Shown: piece by piece, positions 54,588 to 62,691 of the stretch
Layout of the letters: each line of letters begins with the position of its first letter
Position numbering within the stretch: position 1 is the first letter of the stretch
NCBI GenBank assembly: GCA_937958265.1
Contig: CALGNX010000025.1
Location: 1-64,000 of the forward strand
Direction: 5' to 3'
Origin: an uncultured Algibacter sp.
GTDB taxonomy: Bacteria; Bacteroidota; Bacteroidia; Flavobacteriales; Flavobacteriaceae
Length of the DNA: 64,000 nucleotides
Made by a program: the position numbers and the translations under genes
The notes under the pieces: model-generated
The model's input: the letters and a program-made list of their open reading frames with translations, nothing else
Databases searched by the model: none
What the model was told of the DNA's origin: nothing

Positions 54588-54614
54588 TCCTCTCCCCAAC
54601 CGTCTCCAAAGGAG
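54588..54614 (-). repeat. GC-rich palindromic element before the cysN start
   Basis: On the minus strand GCTCCTTTGGAG-AC-GGTTGGGG-AGAGGA lies directly before the ATG. CTCC-TTT-GGAG is a small hairpin and AGAGGA can act as ribosome binding site. Related elements precede sir and metF. Confidence 0.5.
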
Positions 54615-54752
54615 CGCGCGTTTGTACGGGTATGTTTTAAAATTTGTACTTAATTATATTATATTCTTCTTATCTATAGAGCATTAACATACTTAAAGAT
54701 ACTTTGGCTTTTTTTTTGAAAAATGCTAGTTTCTTCTTCTAGATTCAGAAGA

Positions 54753-55658
54753 TTAAAAATACCCTTGTTGTTTACGTTTTTCCATAGCACCTTCAGAGCG
54801 TTTATCGTCTATTCTCGCACCACGTTCTGATATTGAAGAGTCTCTAATTTCCTCAACAACTTTAGTAATAGTTTCCGCATCTGATAAGACTGCTGCTGTA
54901 CAACTCATATCGCCTACCGTTCTAAAACGAACCATTTTTTCCAAAACCTCTTCGCTATCATCTCTATAAACAACATCATCCTCCGCAGACCAAATCATAC
55001 CATCTCTTAAGAAAACTTTACGTTTATGTGCAAAATAAATAGATGGTATTTCTATATTTTCTTTTTCAATGTACGACCACACATCTAATTCTGTCCAGTT
55101 AGATATAGGGAATACACGCACATTCTGTCCATGACCAATTTCTCCATTTAACATATCAAATAATTCTGGTCTTTGATTTTTTTCATCCCACTGCCCAAAA
55201 TCATCTCGTACAGAAAAAATACGCTCCTTTGCTCTTGCTTTTTCCTCATCACGACGCGCTCCGCCTATTGCAGCATCAAACTTAAACTCTTCTAATGCGT
55301 CTAGAAGTGTTGTAGTTTGCAACATATTTCTACTGGCGTAACGTCCTGTTTCTTCAGTCACCTTACCTTCATCAATAGAATCTTGTACGTTTCTTACAAT
55401 CAATTCCAAACCTAATTCTTTACACAAACGATCTCTAAACTCTATAGTTTCAGGAAAATTATGTCCTGTATCAATATGCATTAATGGGAAAGGCACTTTA
55501 GCAGGGTAAAATGCTTTTACAGCTAATCTTACTAAAGTTATGGAATCTTTTCCGCCAGAAAACAACAACACTGGTTTTTCAAATTGTGCCGCTACTTCTC
55601 TCATTATATATATCGCTTCGTTTTCTAATGAATTGATATCTGATGTGTCTTTATTCAT
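54753..55658 (-). CDS. cysD: Sulfate adenylyltransferase small subunit
   Basis: Catalytic PP-loop subunit of ATP sulfurylase. The ATG at 55658 gives MNKDTSDINSLENEAIYIMR and 301 residues, equal to the family length; the ATG at 55700 would add 14 basic residues. Motifs: VLLFSGGKDSITLVRLA (PP-loop), MHIDTGHNFPETIEFRD, GGARRDEEKARAKERIFS, and the C-terminal RTVGDMSCTAAV and SERGARIDDK. It is read from the cysH side and followed by cysN. Confidence 0.96.
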   Translation of the reverse strand: MNKDTSDINSLENEAIYIMREVAAQFEKPVLLFSGGKDSITLVRLAVKAFYPAKVPFPLMHIDTGHNFPETIEFRDRLCKELGLELIVRNVQDSIDEGKVTEETGRYASRNMLQTTTLLDALEEFKFDAAIGGARRDEEKARAKERIFSVRDDFGQWDEKNQRPELFDMLNGEIGHGQNVRVFPISNWTELDVWSYIEKENIEIPSIYFAHKRKVFLRDGMIWSAEDDVVYRDDSEEVLEKMVRFRTVGDMSCTAAVLSDAETITKVVEEIRDSSISERGARIDDKRSEGAMEKRKQQGYF

Positions 55659-55770
55659 AATCTTTATTATTGCTTTTGGTTTTTTTTGAAATTTTGACAT
55701 TAAAAACCAACAACTATTTACTTTATCTTTTTATTAGAATCGGCTTGTTTCTGCGCTTTAAAACTTTACG

Positions 55771-56391
55771 TTAGGCATGCAAACCGCACTCTCTATTTTC
55801 TAATGCTTTTGTAGGGTCAAAGTACTTAAACTCATTTTTAAGGCCATGTGTTTTTAAATAAGCATCTAATTGTTTATCGGTCCAAAAATAAAAAGGACTC
55901 ACTTTTAAAACACCTGCTTTACTTAAACTAAATATCCCTATACTATCTCGGAACGCGGTTTGTCCTTTTCGTAAATTTGTAAACCACACTTCTGGATCAT
56001 GCTCATCCATAGCTCTTTTGAAAGGCTCCAACTTAACTTGCTCTGTAAAAAGCGCATGTTCTGGTGCATCTACACTAGGAATACCCATTACTACATCTCT
56101 ATGCGACACCGTTTGCTTTGGCACATATAAAGACACGTTTAAAGCTAAACTTTGAATAACTTCCTCGGCATGTTTATATGTTTGTGGGGTATTATAACCG
56201 GTATCACACCAAACCACAGGTATTGTTGCTTCAATTTTACTAACCGCATGTAAAATAGCCACTTCGTAAGGTCTAAAATTGGTAGTAACAACCGCCTTAC
56301 CACTAAGCTCAAAAGCCTTCTGAATAATCTCAGAAGGTGATGCTTTTTGAAAATCTTTATTTAATACCTCTATCTGTTTTTCTGTAAACAT
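55771..56391 (-). CDS. cysH: Phosphoadenylyl-sulfate (PAPS) reductase family protein
   Basis: Thioredoxin-dependent reduction of activated sulfate to sulfite. The 206 residues contain the PAPS-reductase fold (VVTTNFRPYEVAILHAVSKI, VVWCDTGYNTPQTYKHAEE, FTNLRKGQTAFRDSIG) and the catalytic C-terminal ECGLH. The two Cys pairs (CC...CxxC) that bind [4Fe-4S] in APS reductases are missing, which points to PAPS rather than APS as substrate. No APS kinase (cysC) is seen in the window, so it would have to lie elsewhere. It is 10 bases after the DUF2061 gene. Confidence 0.93.
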   Translation of the reverse strand: MFTEKQIEVLNKDFQKASPSEIIQKAFELSGKAVVTTNFRPYEVAILHAVSKIEATIPVVWCDTGYNTPQTYKHAEEVIQSLALNVSLYVPKQTVSHRDVVMGIPSVDAPEHALFTEQVKLEPFKRAMDEHDPEVWFTNLRKGQTAFRDSIGIFSLSKAGVLKVSPFYFWTDKQLDAYLKTHGLKNEFKYFDPTKALENRECGLHA

Positions 56392-56401
56392 ATCTACTTA
56401 T

Positions 56402-56659
56402 TTATTTTCCCCATTTAACTGAATTCCAAATACGCTCGTGGAAGAAATAAAGAACCATTTTGGTTAAAAAATCTATAGAAGCAATAGATGCTGCAACAGA
56501 CATTTCTCCGGTTAAGAAATAAGAAACTACCAACGTATCCAAAGTTCCTATTAACCTCCAACTTAACGCTTTTGCAATACTACGTATTGGCTGCTCTCCA
56601 ACAGCGTCATCCTTATAAGTAGACTTTTCTTTACCTTTTAAAAACATTTGAGCTATCAT
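56402..56659 (-). CDS. DUF2061 membrane protein
   Basis: An 85-residue protein with a DUF2061 signature: RSIAKALSWRLIGTLDTLVVSYFLTGEMSVAAS, then LTKMVLYFFHERIW. There are two hydrophobic helices. The family is regularly placed in sulfate assimilation gene clusters, but its function is unknown. It is the first gene of the cysH-cysD-cysN transcript and is preceded by the palindromic operator at 56680-56696. Confidence 0.9.
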   Translation of the reverse strand: MIAQMFLKGKEKSTYKDDAVGEQPIRSIAKALSWRLIGTLDTLVVSYFLTGEMSVAASIASIDFLTKMVLYFFHERIWNSVKWGK

Positions 56660-56679
56660 TTGTGTTTTTTTATATTAAT

Positions 56680-56696
56680 CCTATCAATTTGGTAGG
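56680..56696. promoter_or_regulatory. Palindromic operator before the DUF2061-cysH-cysD-cysN transcript
   Basis: CCTATCAATTTGGTAGG is a 17-base near-perfect palindrome (consensus CCTAYCAAWTTGRTAGG). It lies six bases downstream of a -7 box and 21 bases before the DUF2061 start, so a bound protein would block transcription. The Rrf2-family gene next door is the obvious candidate regulator (inference). Confidence 0.65.
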
Positions 56697-56701
56697 AAAT
56701 A

Positions 56702-56709
56702 CAAATTTA
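56702..56709 (-). promoter_or_regulatory. Candidate -7 box of the sulfate assimilation operon
   Basis: TAAATTTG (minus strand) matches TAnnTTTG, 43 bases before the DUF2061 start, next to the palindromic operator. No -33 TTG was found. Confidence 0.45.
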
Positions 56710-56819
56710 ACACATTTAATCGAACTTAGAAGATAAAATTAAATATTTTAGAATAATTAAAAACTTTTGCCTTTAAACACAATTAAATCTACTAAAATTT
56801 TAAAATCGTTGAGAATTAT

Positions 56820-57239
56820 CTATTCATTAACACCTGAAAAGTCGGCCAATGTATTATTTCTAAACACTTTAAGGGTGCTATCTCGTACTTCTAACATAAG
56901 TTTATTAACACTACAGAGGTCTTCGTCAGGGCAATCATCGCACTTTTCGTAATAATTAAGGCTAACGCAAGGTACCATAGCAATAGGCCCCTCCAAGACG
57001 CGCATAACATCGGTCATTTTAATTTGAGCGGGTTGATTTCTTAAATAATAGCCACCGTGTTTTCCTTTTTTTGATCCTAAAATACCAGATTTTCTTAGCG
57101 TAAGCAATATACTTTCCAAAAATTTCTGAGGTATTTGTTGGTTTTCAGCAATTTCAATAACACGAACGGGCTCGTTAGTAGCGCGCCTTGCTATGTAAGT
57201 AAGCGCCTTTAATCCGTATTTTGTTTTTTTAGATAACAT
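56820..57239 (-). CDS. Rrf2-family transcriptional regulator
   Basis: A 139-residue winged-helix regulator. It opens MLSKKTKYGLKALTYIARR and has the recognition segment IPQKFLESILLTLRKSGILGSKKGKHGGYYL (about 36-66). A C-terminal cluster of four Cys, PCVSLNYYEKCDDCPDEDLC (about 94-113), could bind an Fe-S cluster as in IscR-like members or sense sulfur status as proposed for CymR-like ones. Position at the head of the sulfate/cysteine block suggests control of these genes. A TATCTTTG -7 box (minus, 57271-57278) precedes it. Confidence 0.92.
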   Translation of the reverse strand: MLSKKTKYGLKALTYIARRATNEPVRVIEIAENQQIPQKFLESILLTLRKSGILGSKKGKHGGYYLRNQPAQIKMTDVMRVLEGPIAMVPCVSLNYYEKCDDCPDEDLCSVNKLMLEVRDSTLKVFRNNTLADFSGVNE

Positions 57240-57270
57240 GGCGCGAATATATATAATTTCTTAAACGCCA

Positions 57271-57278
57271 CAAAGATA
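57271..57278 (-). promoter_or_regulatory. Candidate -7 box for the Rrf2-family gene
   Basis: TATCTTTG on the minus strand fits TAnnTTTG, 32 bases before the start at 57239. No TTG at -33. Confidence 0.45.
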
Positions 57279-57508
57279 AAGCATACAGGAGCAGTTTATT
57301 GTCTACTCCATATTAATGTAAAACGCAACCCAAATAAATCGAATATTAAACTTCAATAAAAAATTAACAACTCAAAATACAATCAAAAACATTTACTAAT
57401 CAATTTACAACTACTGTTTATCAAGTTTTAAAACAAAAAAAACAGGGAAATATTATTTCTAATACATACCTGTTTTTTTTTTAAAATAGAATATAAAAAA
57501 TATTACAA

Positions 57509-60500
57509 CTAGTTTTTTGATTTAATTAATAACCTAGACGTTTTTACACCGTCGTACTGAATTAGGATCATATATGATGCTACATCTAAATTAGAAATAT
57601 CAATAGATTTGTTATTACCACCCATCATATTCGTATTTAACACTGTACGCCCCAACATATCAACAACCTGAATAAAAACTTCTGTTTCAGGAAGACCCGA
57701 TATAAAGAATTTACTACCTGCAGGGTTGGGGTAAATTTTTAAACCAGTCTTACTCCCATCCAATTCTGTACCAAGTTGCAGTGTAGGACTATCTTTTGAT
57801 TTAGAATTCATCCTAACTACTACAACATAATCCTCAACCTCTCCATAGGCCGATCCACATGGTTCAATTGCCTTATCATAAGAATTACGAACTCGCATTC
57901 TTAATGGCTCACCTTTAACAGCATTTGAAGGTACAACAAAATTACCTGTAGCTTTATTATTGTTATAGGCAGACATACTAATTGATTCTGATTTATCAAA
58001 AACACTATTTTTGTTAAAATCAATCCAAACCCCCGCTTTATCTCCAGCAAAAGTAGTATTCAAACTCACTTCAACATTATACCGGACACCTTCATCTAAT
58101 TTAATAGGCTTAATATTATCATTTAAAGTATAATTGGACTGTCCTGAATAATTCACAAAATCACCTAAACGAACTTGTGAAATATAATCTCCTCCGGTAC
58201 CATCAAGTGCAGAAGCATTACAATGGGCTGATTTGCGCACTTGATACATAAACTTAAAAGTATTGGAACGGTCTTTTTTTGACCCTACAGCACGTACTTT
58301 AAAAAACACTTTATCATTTACTTGAAGCGTACTAGGTAAAGCCTTTACAGACTTCCACTTGTTACCGCCTATATTGCGCATTTTAATAGTTTTATTAAAT
58401 AATTGGTTATTTACAGAATATTTTACCTCGACAACTTTTAAAGTGCCTTTATAATTAATTGTAGACGTAACAAATTGTTTTGAACCTTGCTTAGGAAAAT
58501 TAAGCGTAGGCAAATCTGTAATTACAGTATTTTCAATTGACGGATAATCTTTCCTACCTATTAAATCATACTCCCACAAACCACGCCCCCAAGTCGCAGC
58601 CTTTAAAGTGTTGGCGCCATAATTTATCTCCAACTCCTGTATTGCTACATTTGGCATATTTTTGTTATACTGCTTCCAAACCTTACCTTTTAAAGGTTTG
58701 TAATACACACCCAATTCTGTACCAATATAAATATACGATTTGTTAGTATTACCAATAACTACAGTATGTACGGGTACATCGCCAATATTAAAAGTTATAT
58801 TATCCCAAGAAGCTCCACCATTTGTTGTGCGATATACCCTCTGATTTTTTCCTTGACGACTCGCGTTTACAACAATAATATCATTATCATTCTTTGGGTT
58901 AATAGCGATATCTTCTATACCATGATTAGGCAGATTACTTCTTATATTAGTAAACGAAACTCCGCCATTAATAGATTTCTCAATCTCACTAGTCCCAGAA
59001 ACAACCATTATCTGAGAATTGTTTTGAGCAATTTCTGCGTTTCTAATTTGACTCCAATAATCATTTGGAGATGCTTTTAAAAAGTTGGGACTCCCCACGT
59101 AATTATATGTGAGACCAAAATCATTACTTACATGTACGCCATTTTTAAAGTCATATAATTTAAATTGATTATTAACATCTACGGCTAAAGGCGCTTCCCA
59201 CCAACCATTAACAGTGGTTGATGATTTTTTATTGTACGATATACCGCCATCTGTACTTCGATACCTATCGCCAAACTGAATACTAGCAACCATAAGATTT
59301 GGGTTAAGAGGTAAAATAACCCCCTCCATACCATCTGCTCCAAAACTCTCTATCCAACCAGAAGCGTTTTTAACACTAACCCCATTATCTTGAGATCCAC
59401 AAATAACAACCTTATTATTCGATTGGCTTACACCTAACTTGTAATTTTCTCTAATACCTGGAGCCTTCCTTAACATTAGGTTTTCCCAGGTTACTCCGCC
59501 ATCTTCACTCTTTACCAATGTACCATCACTACCCATATAAAAAGTACCGTTAATAGATTTAGCAACCCTTAAATCTGCATGGACGTAGTATTTACTCTTA
59601 AAATAATTTTGCTCTAATGTGCCTGAACCATGAATTGGATCACCTAGAAACCAATCGGTTCTTTTGGTAAAACTAACACCGCCATTTGTAGAATTTGCGG
59701 CATCTACACCGCCTATTATCATATTTTTGCTGTTTTTACTATTTACAGCAAAAGCATCGACGCCAACATCTGCAATATTTGTAAAAGAATCTGCAACAAA
59801 TAAAAAGCTCTTACCTGAATCGTTTGATTTGAATAAACCCGTAGATGACACCAAATAAACATCATCTGGAGCATCTGCTGTTACACTAAGTTTAGCTTGT
59901 GCATTTTTATTCACTCTTACCACCGTTGTATTAAACTTGCTACCTGTATTAGACGATCGATAAACTGCATTAGCATTATAACTATTATAACTATAAACTA
60001 CATTTGCCTTTAATGGATGAAACTCAACTTGAACAATATTACCAGAGCCTATTACATGCTCCCAGGTCTTAAAATTATCTGTAGTTTTAAACAAACCGTT
60101 TGATGTCCCAACAAAAAGCATTTTTGGAATGGAAGGGTGATGCGCTATTGTATTTATTTTAAAATTTGAATCTGCACCTATAGCACCTAAATTTGAAGGT
60201 ATAAATCGAGTAGCTACAAATGTTTTACCACGGTTTTTTGATTTATATATACCTATTGGATAATTATCAATTGCACTTTGCAACACTATAAACACATTAG
60301 CAAAATATAAGGGATCAACCGCCAAGGCACTCACCCCTGTAGCTGGCAAAACATCAGTACCCGAAGCAATCCAACTCGCGCCTTCATTCATACTTCTCCA
60401 CAGCCCTCCACTTCTTGAACAAATATAAATATTTTGCTTTTTCTTTGGGTGAACAGCAAAATCTTCCACACGACCTATACCTGCAGCATAATGTTCTGTA

Positions 60501-60877
60501 ATTCTATCTACACCTAGAGGTCCTAATTCTCGCCATCCAGAATCGCCCTTCGCATCCTTTGAACTGTAGGAACGCTTTGCTTCAGCGTTTTGTACATAAA
60601 CATTTCGAAGGGACTCTAAATCAGAAGCCATTCTGTCCCCAGATGGATAATACTTTAATTCATTAGCCGCAGCCCATCGCATAAACGGTTTATAACCCGA
60701 ACCTTTAACATTTACATCAATCGTTTTAAAATAAGCTTCTGCCTCTTTTACTACATCATAAAAATTAAAACGATTGTCATTCATCATTTGCTTATACTTT
60801 TGCCCATAAGTCAAATTACTAAAGCCTCCAAGAACTATTAAAAAAAGGATAATCTTAACATAAAATCTTGCTACCAT
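57509..60877 (-). CDS. Secreted Asp-box propeller protein with GEVED and type IX sorting domains
   Basis: A 1122-residue exported protein. A signal peptide (YVKIILFLIVLGGFSNLTYGQ) precedes a long beta-propeller region (about 120-760) with about ten Asp-box-like motifs, for example SMNEGASW, KTTDNFKTW, KSNDSGKSF, KSEDGGVTW and RTTNGGASW, as in sortilin/BNR-repeat proteins. A GEVED domain follows (about 890-1030: GVWIDFNKNSVFD, YGEVEDYVVVV), and the C-terminus is a type A type IX sorting domain (LKIYPNPAGSKFFISG to the end). It should cross the outer membrane by the T9SS and be anchored to the surface or released. No catalytic residues are recognised; the ligand is unknown. Confidence 0.92.
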   Translation of the reverse strand: MVARFYVKIILFLIVLGGFSNLTYGQKYKQMMNDNRFNFYDVVKEAEAYFKTIDVNVKGSGYKPFMRWAAANELKYYPSGDRMASDLESLRNVYVQNAEAKRSYSSKDAKGDSGWRELGPLGVDRITEHYAAGIGRVEDFAVHPKKKQNIYICSRSGGLWRSMNEGASWIASGTDVLPATGVSALAVDPLYFANVFIVLQSAIDNYPIGIYKSKNRGKTFVATRFIPSNLGAIGADSNFKINTIAHHPSIPKMLFVGTSNGLFKTTDNFKTWEHVIGSGNIVQVEFHPLKANVVYSYNSYNANAVYRSSNTGSKFNTTVVRVNKNAQAKLSVTADAPDDVYLVSSTGLFKSNDSGKSFLFVADSFTNIADVGVDAFAVNSKNSKNMIIGGVDAANSTNGGVSFTKRTDWFLGDPIHGSGTLEQNYFKSKYYVHADLRVAKSINGTFYMGSDGTLVKSEDGGVTWENLMLRKAPGIRENYKLGVSQSNNKVVICGSQDNGVSVKNASGWIESFGADGMEGVILPLNPNLMVASIQFGDRYRSTDGGISYNKKSSTTVNGWWEAPLAVDVNNQFKLYDFKNGVHVSNDFGLTYNYVGSPNFLKASPNDYWSQIRNAEIAQNNSQIMVVSGTSEIEKSINGGVSFTNIRSNLPNHGIEDIAINPKNDNDIIVVNASRQGKNQRVYRTTNGGASWDNITFNIGDVPVHTVVIGNTNKSYIYIGTELGVYYKPLKGKVWKQYNKNMPNVAIQELEINYGANTLKAATWGRGLWEYDLIGRKDYPSIENTVITDLPTLNFPKQGSKQFVTSTINYKGTLKVVEVKYSVNNQLFNKTIKMRNIGGNKWKSVKALPSTLQVNDKVFFKVRAVGSKKDRSNTFKFMYQVRKSAHCNASALDGTGGDYISQVRLGDFVNYSGQSNYTLNDNIKPIKLDEGVRYNVEVSLNTTFAGDKAGVWIDFNKNSVFDKSESISMSAYNNNKATGNFVVPSNAVKGEPLRMRVRNSYDKAIEPCGSAYGEVEDYVVVVRMNSKSKDSPTLQLGTELDGSKTGLKIYPNPAGSKFFISGLPETEVFIQVVDMLGRTVLNTNMMGGNNKSIDISNLDVASYMILIQYDGVKTSRLLIKSKN

Positions 60878-61249
60878 ACGTTTTTTTTTACGCCCTTTTT
60901 CCGTGATTTCTCATCTTAAAAAAAGAACTAATTTACATTTCGAAGGTAAAAATACTACACCAACAAAGAAAACACTACAATTAACAGCTTATAGGTGAAA
61001 ATAATCGCCAAAAGACAACTTGTAAGATTGAAAGAATGTTTCTAATTAATAAAAAATAGAAGGCAAAAAAAAAAATATATAGCATTTAAAGGCTTCTACT
61101 GCCCATTGATATTAAAATTTAACCCGACATATAACAGAAGAAACACACCTAAGTAATGAAATAAATAAAACTTTTTTTGTTCGGCATTCAAAAAATATTT
61201 AAATCTTAACTACAATAATTTTTAAAAAAAACAACCAGCCAACATAATA
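60878..61249. other. Intergenic region, no gene seen
   Basis: This 372-base AT-rich gap lies between the metZ-like gene and the secreted propeller gene, both minus. I found no riboswitch core, repeat copy or strong hairpin. Confidence 0.45.
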
Positions 61250-62416
61250 TTATTTAAGCGCCTGTTTTAAATCTGCAATAATATCATCCACATGCTCTAA
61301 CCCTACAGATATCCTAACCATACCTTCGGTAATACCTGCAGCAACCTTAATAGCAGCCTCCACTTTAGCATGAGTCGTACTAGCCGGATGAGTTACAATA
61401 GTTCTTGTATCGCCCAAATTAGCCGAGAGTGAACACATTTTTATAGTGTTCAAAAAATTTCTTCCACCCGCTATACCGCCTTCAACCTCAAACGCAACAA
61501 TATTACCCCCCAAAAGCATTTGTTTTTTAGCAACCTCATATTTGGGGTGCGATTTCAAAAAAGGATATTTAACCCAATTCACCTTAGAGTGATTCTCTAA
61601 AAACTTGGCAACCTTTAAAGCATTTTCACAATGTTTATCGACCCTAACCGCCAAAGTCTCTAAAGATTTCGATAATACCCAGGCATTAAACGGACTCAAG
61701 CAAGGCCCTGTAAGTCTAGAAAACAAATAAATTTCGTGAATTAGTTCTTTTTTACCAACCGTAATACCTCCAAGCACACGGCCTTGCCCATCCATTAACT
61801 TTGTGGCAGAATGGATTACCAAATCCGCACCAAATTTTATAGGGTTCTGTAAATACGGTGTAGCAAAACAATTATCCACAACAAAAAGTATATTATGCTT
61901 TTTACAAATAGCACTAATATGCTCTAAATCTAAAACATCCACACCTGGGTTTGTAGGCGTTTCCGCATAAATAAACTTTGTGTTAGGCTTAATTAAACTT
62001 TCAATAATAGCGACTTCATTAATACCAAAATAAGAACATTCAATATCCCATTTTGGAAAATATTTCGTAAATAAACCATGCGTAGCACCAAAAACAGAAC
62101 TACAAGACACCACATGATCTCCCGCATTCAATAAGGTAGCAAATGTTGAAAACACAGCAGCCATACCACTAGCAAAAGCATAGCCACTTTCCGCACCTTC
62201 CATGGCGCAAACCTTATCAACAAACTCATTTACATTTGGATTACTATACCTACTGTACAAATCCCGTTGCTTTTCTCCTGCAAAAGAAGCGCGCATTTCC
62301 TCGGCATCATCAAATACAAAACCCGATGTTAAATACAAGGGTACAGAATGTTCCGAAAATTGTGTTGTTTCAGATTGTGTACGTATTGCCGATGTTTCAA
62401 ATTTTTTATTATTCAC
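61250..62416 (-). CDS. metZ: O-succinylhomoserine/O-acetylhomoserine sulfhydrylase
   Basis: Cys/Met-metabolism PLP enzyme that makes homocysteine from activated homoserine and sulfide. The 388 residues include LYSRYSNPNVNEFVDKVCAMEGAE (about 51), SGMAAVFSTFATLLNAGDHVV, AETPTNPGVDVLD (about 152) and the PLP lysine in HSATKLMDGQGRVLGG (about 202). Direct sulfhydrylation would link the sulfide made by the cluster at 48-57 kb to the methionine synthase genes at 42-46 kb. Specificity for succinyl or acetyl ester cannot be read reliably; cystathionine gamma-synthase activity is less likely given the context. Confidence 0.9.
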   Translation of the reverse strand: MNNKKFETSAIRTQSETTQFSEHSVPLYLTSGFVFDDAEEMRASFAGEKQRDLYSRYSNPNVNEFVDKVCAMEGAESGYAFASGMAAVFSTFATLLNAGDHVVSCSSVFGATHGLFTKYFPKWDIECSYFGINEVAIIESLIKPNTKFIYAETPTNPGVDVLDLEHISAICKKHNILFVVDNCFATPYLQNPIKFGADLVIHSATKLMDGQGRVLGGITVGKKELIHEIYLFSRLTGPCLSPFNAWVLSKSLETLAVRVDKHCENALKVAKFLENHSKVNWVKYPFLKSHPKYEVAKKQMLLGGNIVAFEVEGGIAGGRNFLNTIKMCSLSANLGDTRTIVTHPASTTHAKVEAAIKVAAGITEGMVRISVGLEHVDDIIADLKQALK

Positions 62417-62439
62417 CTTTATGTTTTTAAATTATTTTA

Positions 62440-62530
62440 TTTGGGCATTCCCCAAGGGTCGGGCTTTACACTGCAAGTCCGCGCACCTCCAAAAGTCGGG
62501 CTGTGGGCTTTACGTTGCAATCCCTAATGC
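62440..62530 (+). repeat. Interspersed repeat family, copy F
   Basis: TTTGGGCATTCCCCAAGGG at the left, then TCGGGCTTTACACTGC, AAGTCCGCGCACCTCC, GTCGGGCTGTGGGCTTTA and CAATCCCTAATGC at the right. Left GCATT and right AATGC are complementary. It lies between metZ and the homoserine dehydrogenase gene, antisense to both. Confidence 0.88.
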
Positions 62531-62691
62531 TCATGCCTACTAAAGCTTTTCTTAAAACGACTAAAATAATGCATTCTTTCGCTATTATTTTCTTTAACGT
62601 CCTGGTTATATTATGGAACTAAAACAGACATCAAAATAAACCAAACCTGGTATTTTTACGTATTTCCACTATTTTAAAAATTAATAATTTA

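Noticed and set aside
54588-54599. TTG start at 54599 for cysN
   Set aside because: It lies inside the palindromic element; MEVLKIATAGSVDDGKS from the ATG at 54587 matches the CysN N-terminus.
55659-55700. ATG at 55700 as cysD start
   Set aside because: It would add 14 basic residues absent from the family; the ATG at 55658 gives the usual 301-residue protein.
62202-62543. Plus-strand frame through the metZ 5' end and repeat copy F
   Set aside because: Shadow of metZ in another frame plus translated repeat.
40823-62691. SAM or cobalamin riboswitches upstream of met and cys genes
   Set aside because: I searched by eye for SAM-I, SAM-II and cobalamin core motifs in the gaps before metF, metH, cysE, sir, cysN and metZ and found none. 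A covariance search would be needed to exclude a divergent form.
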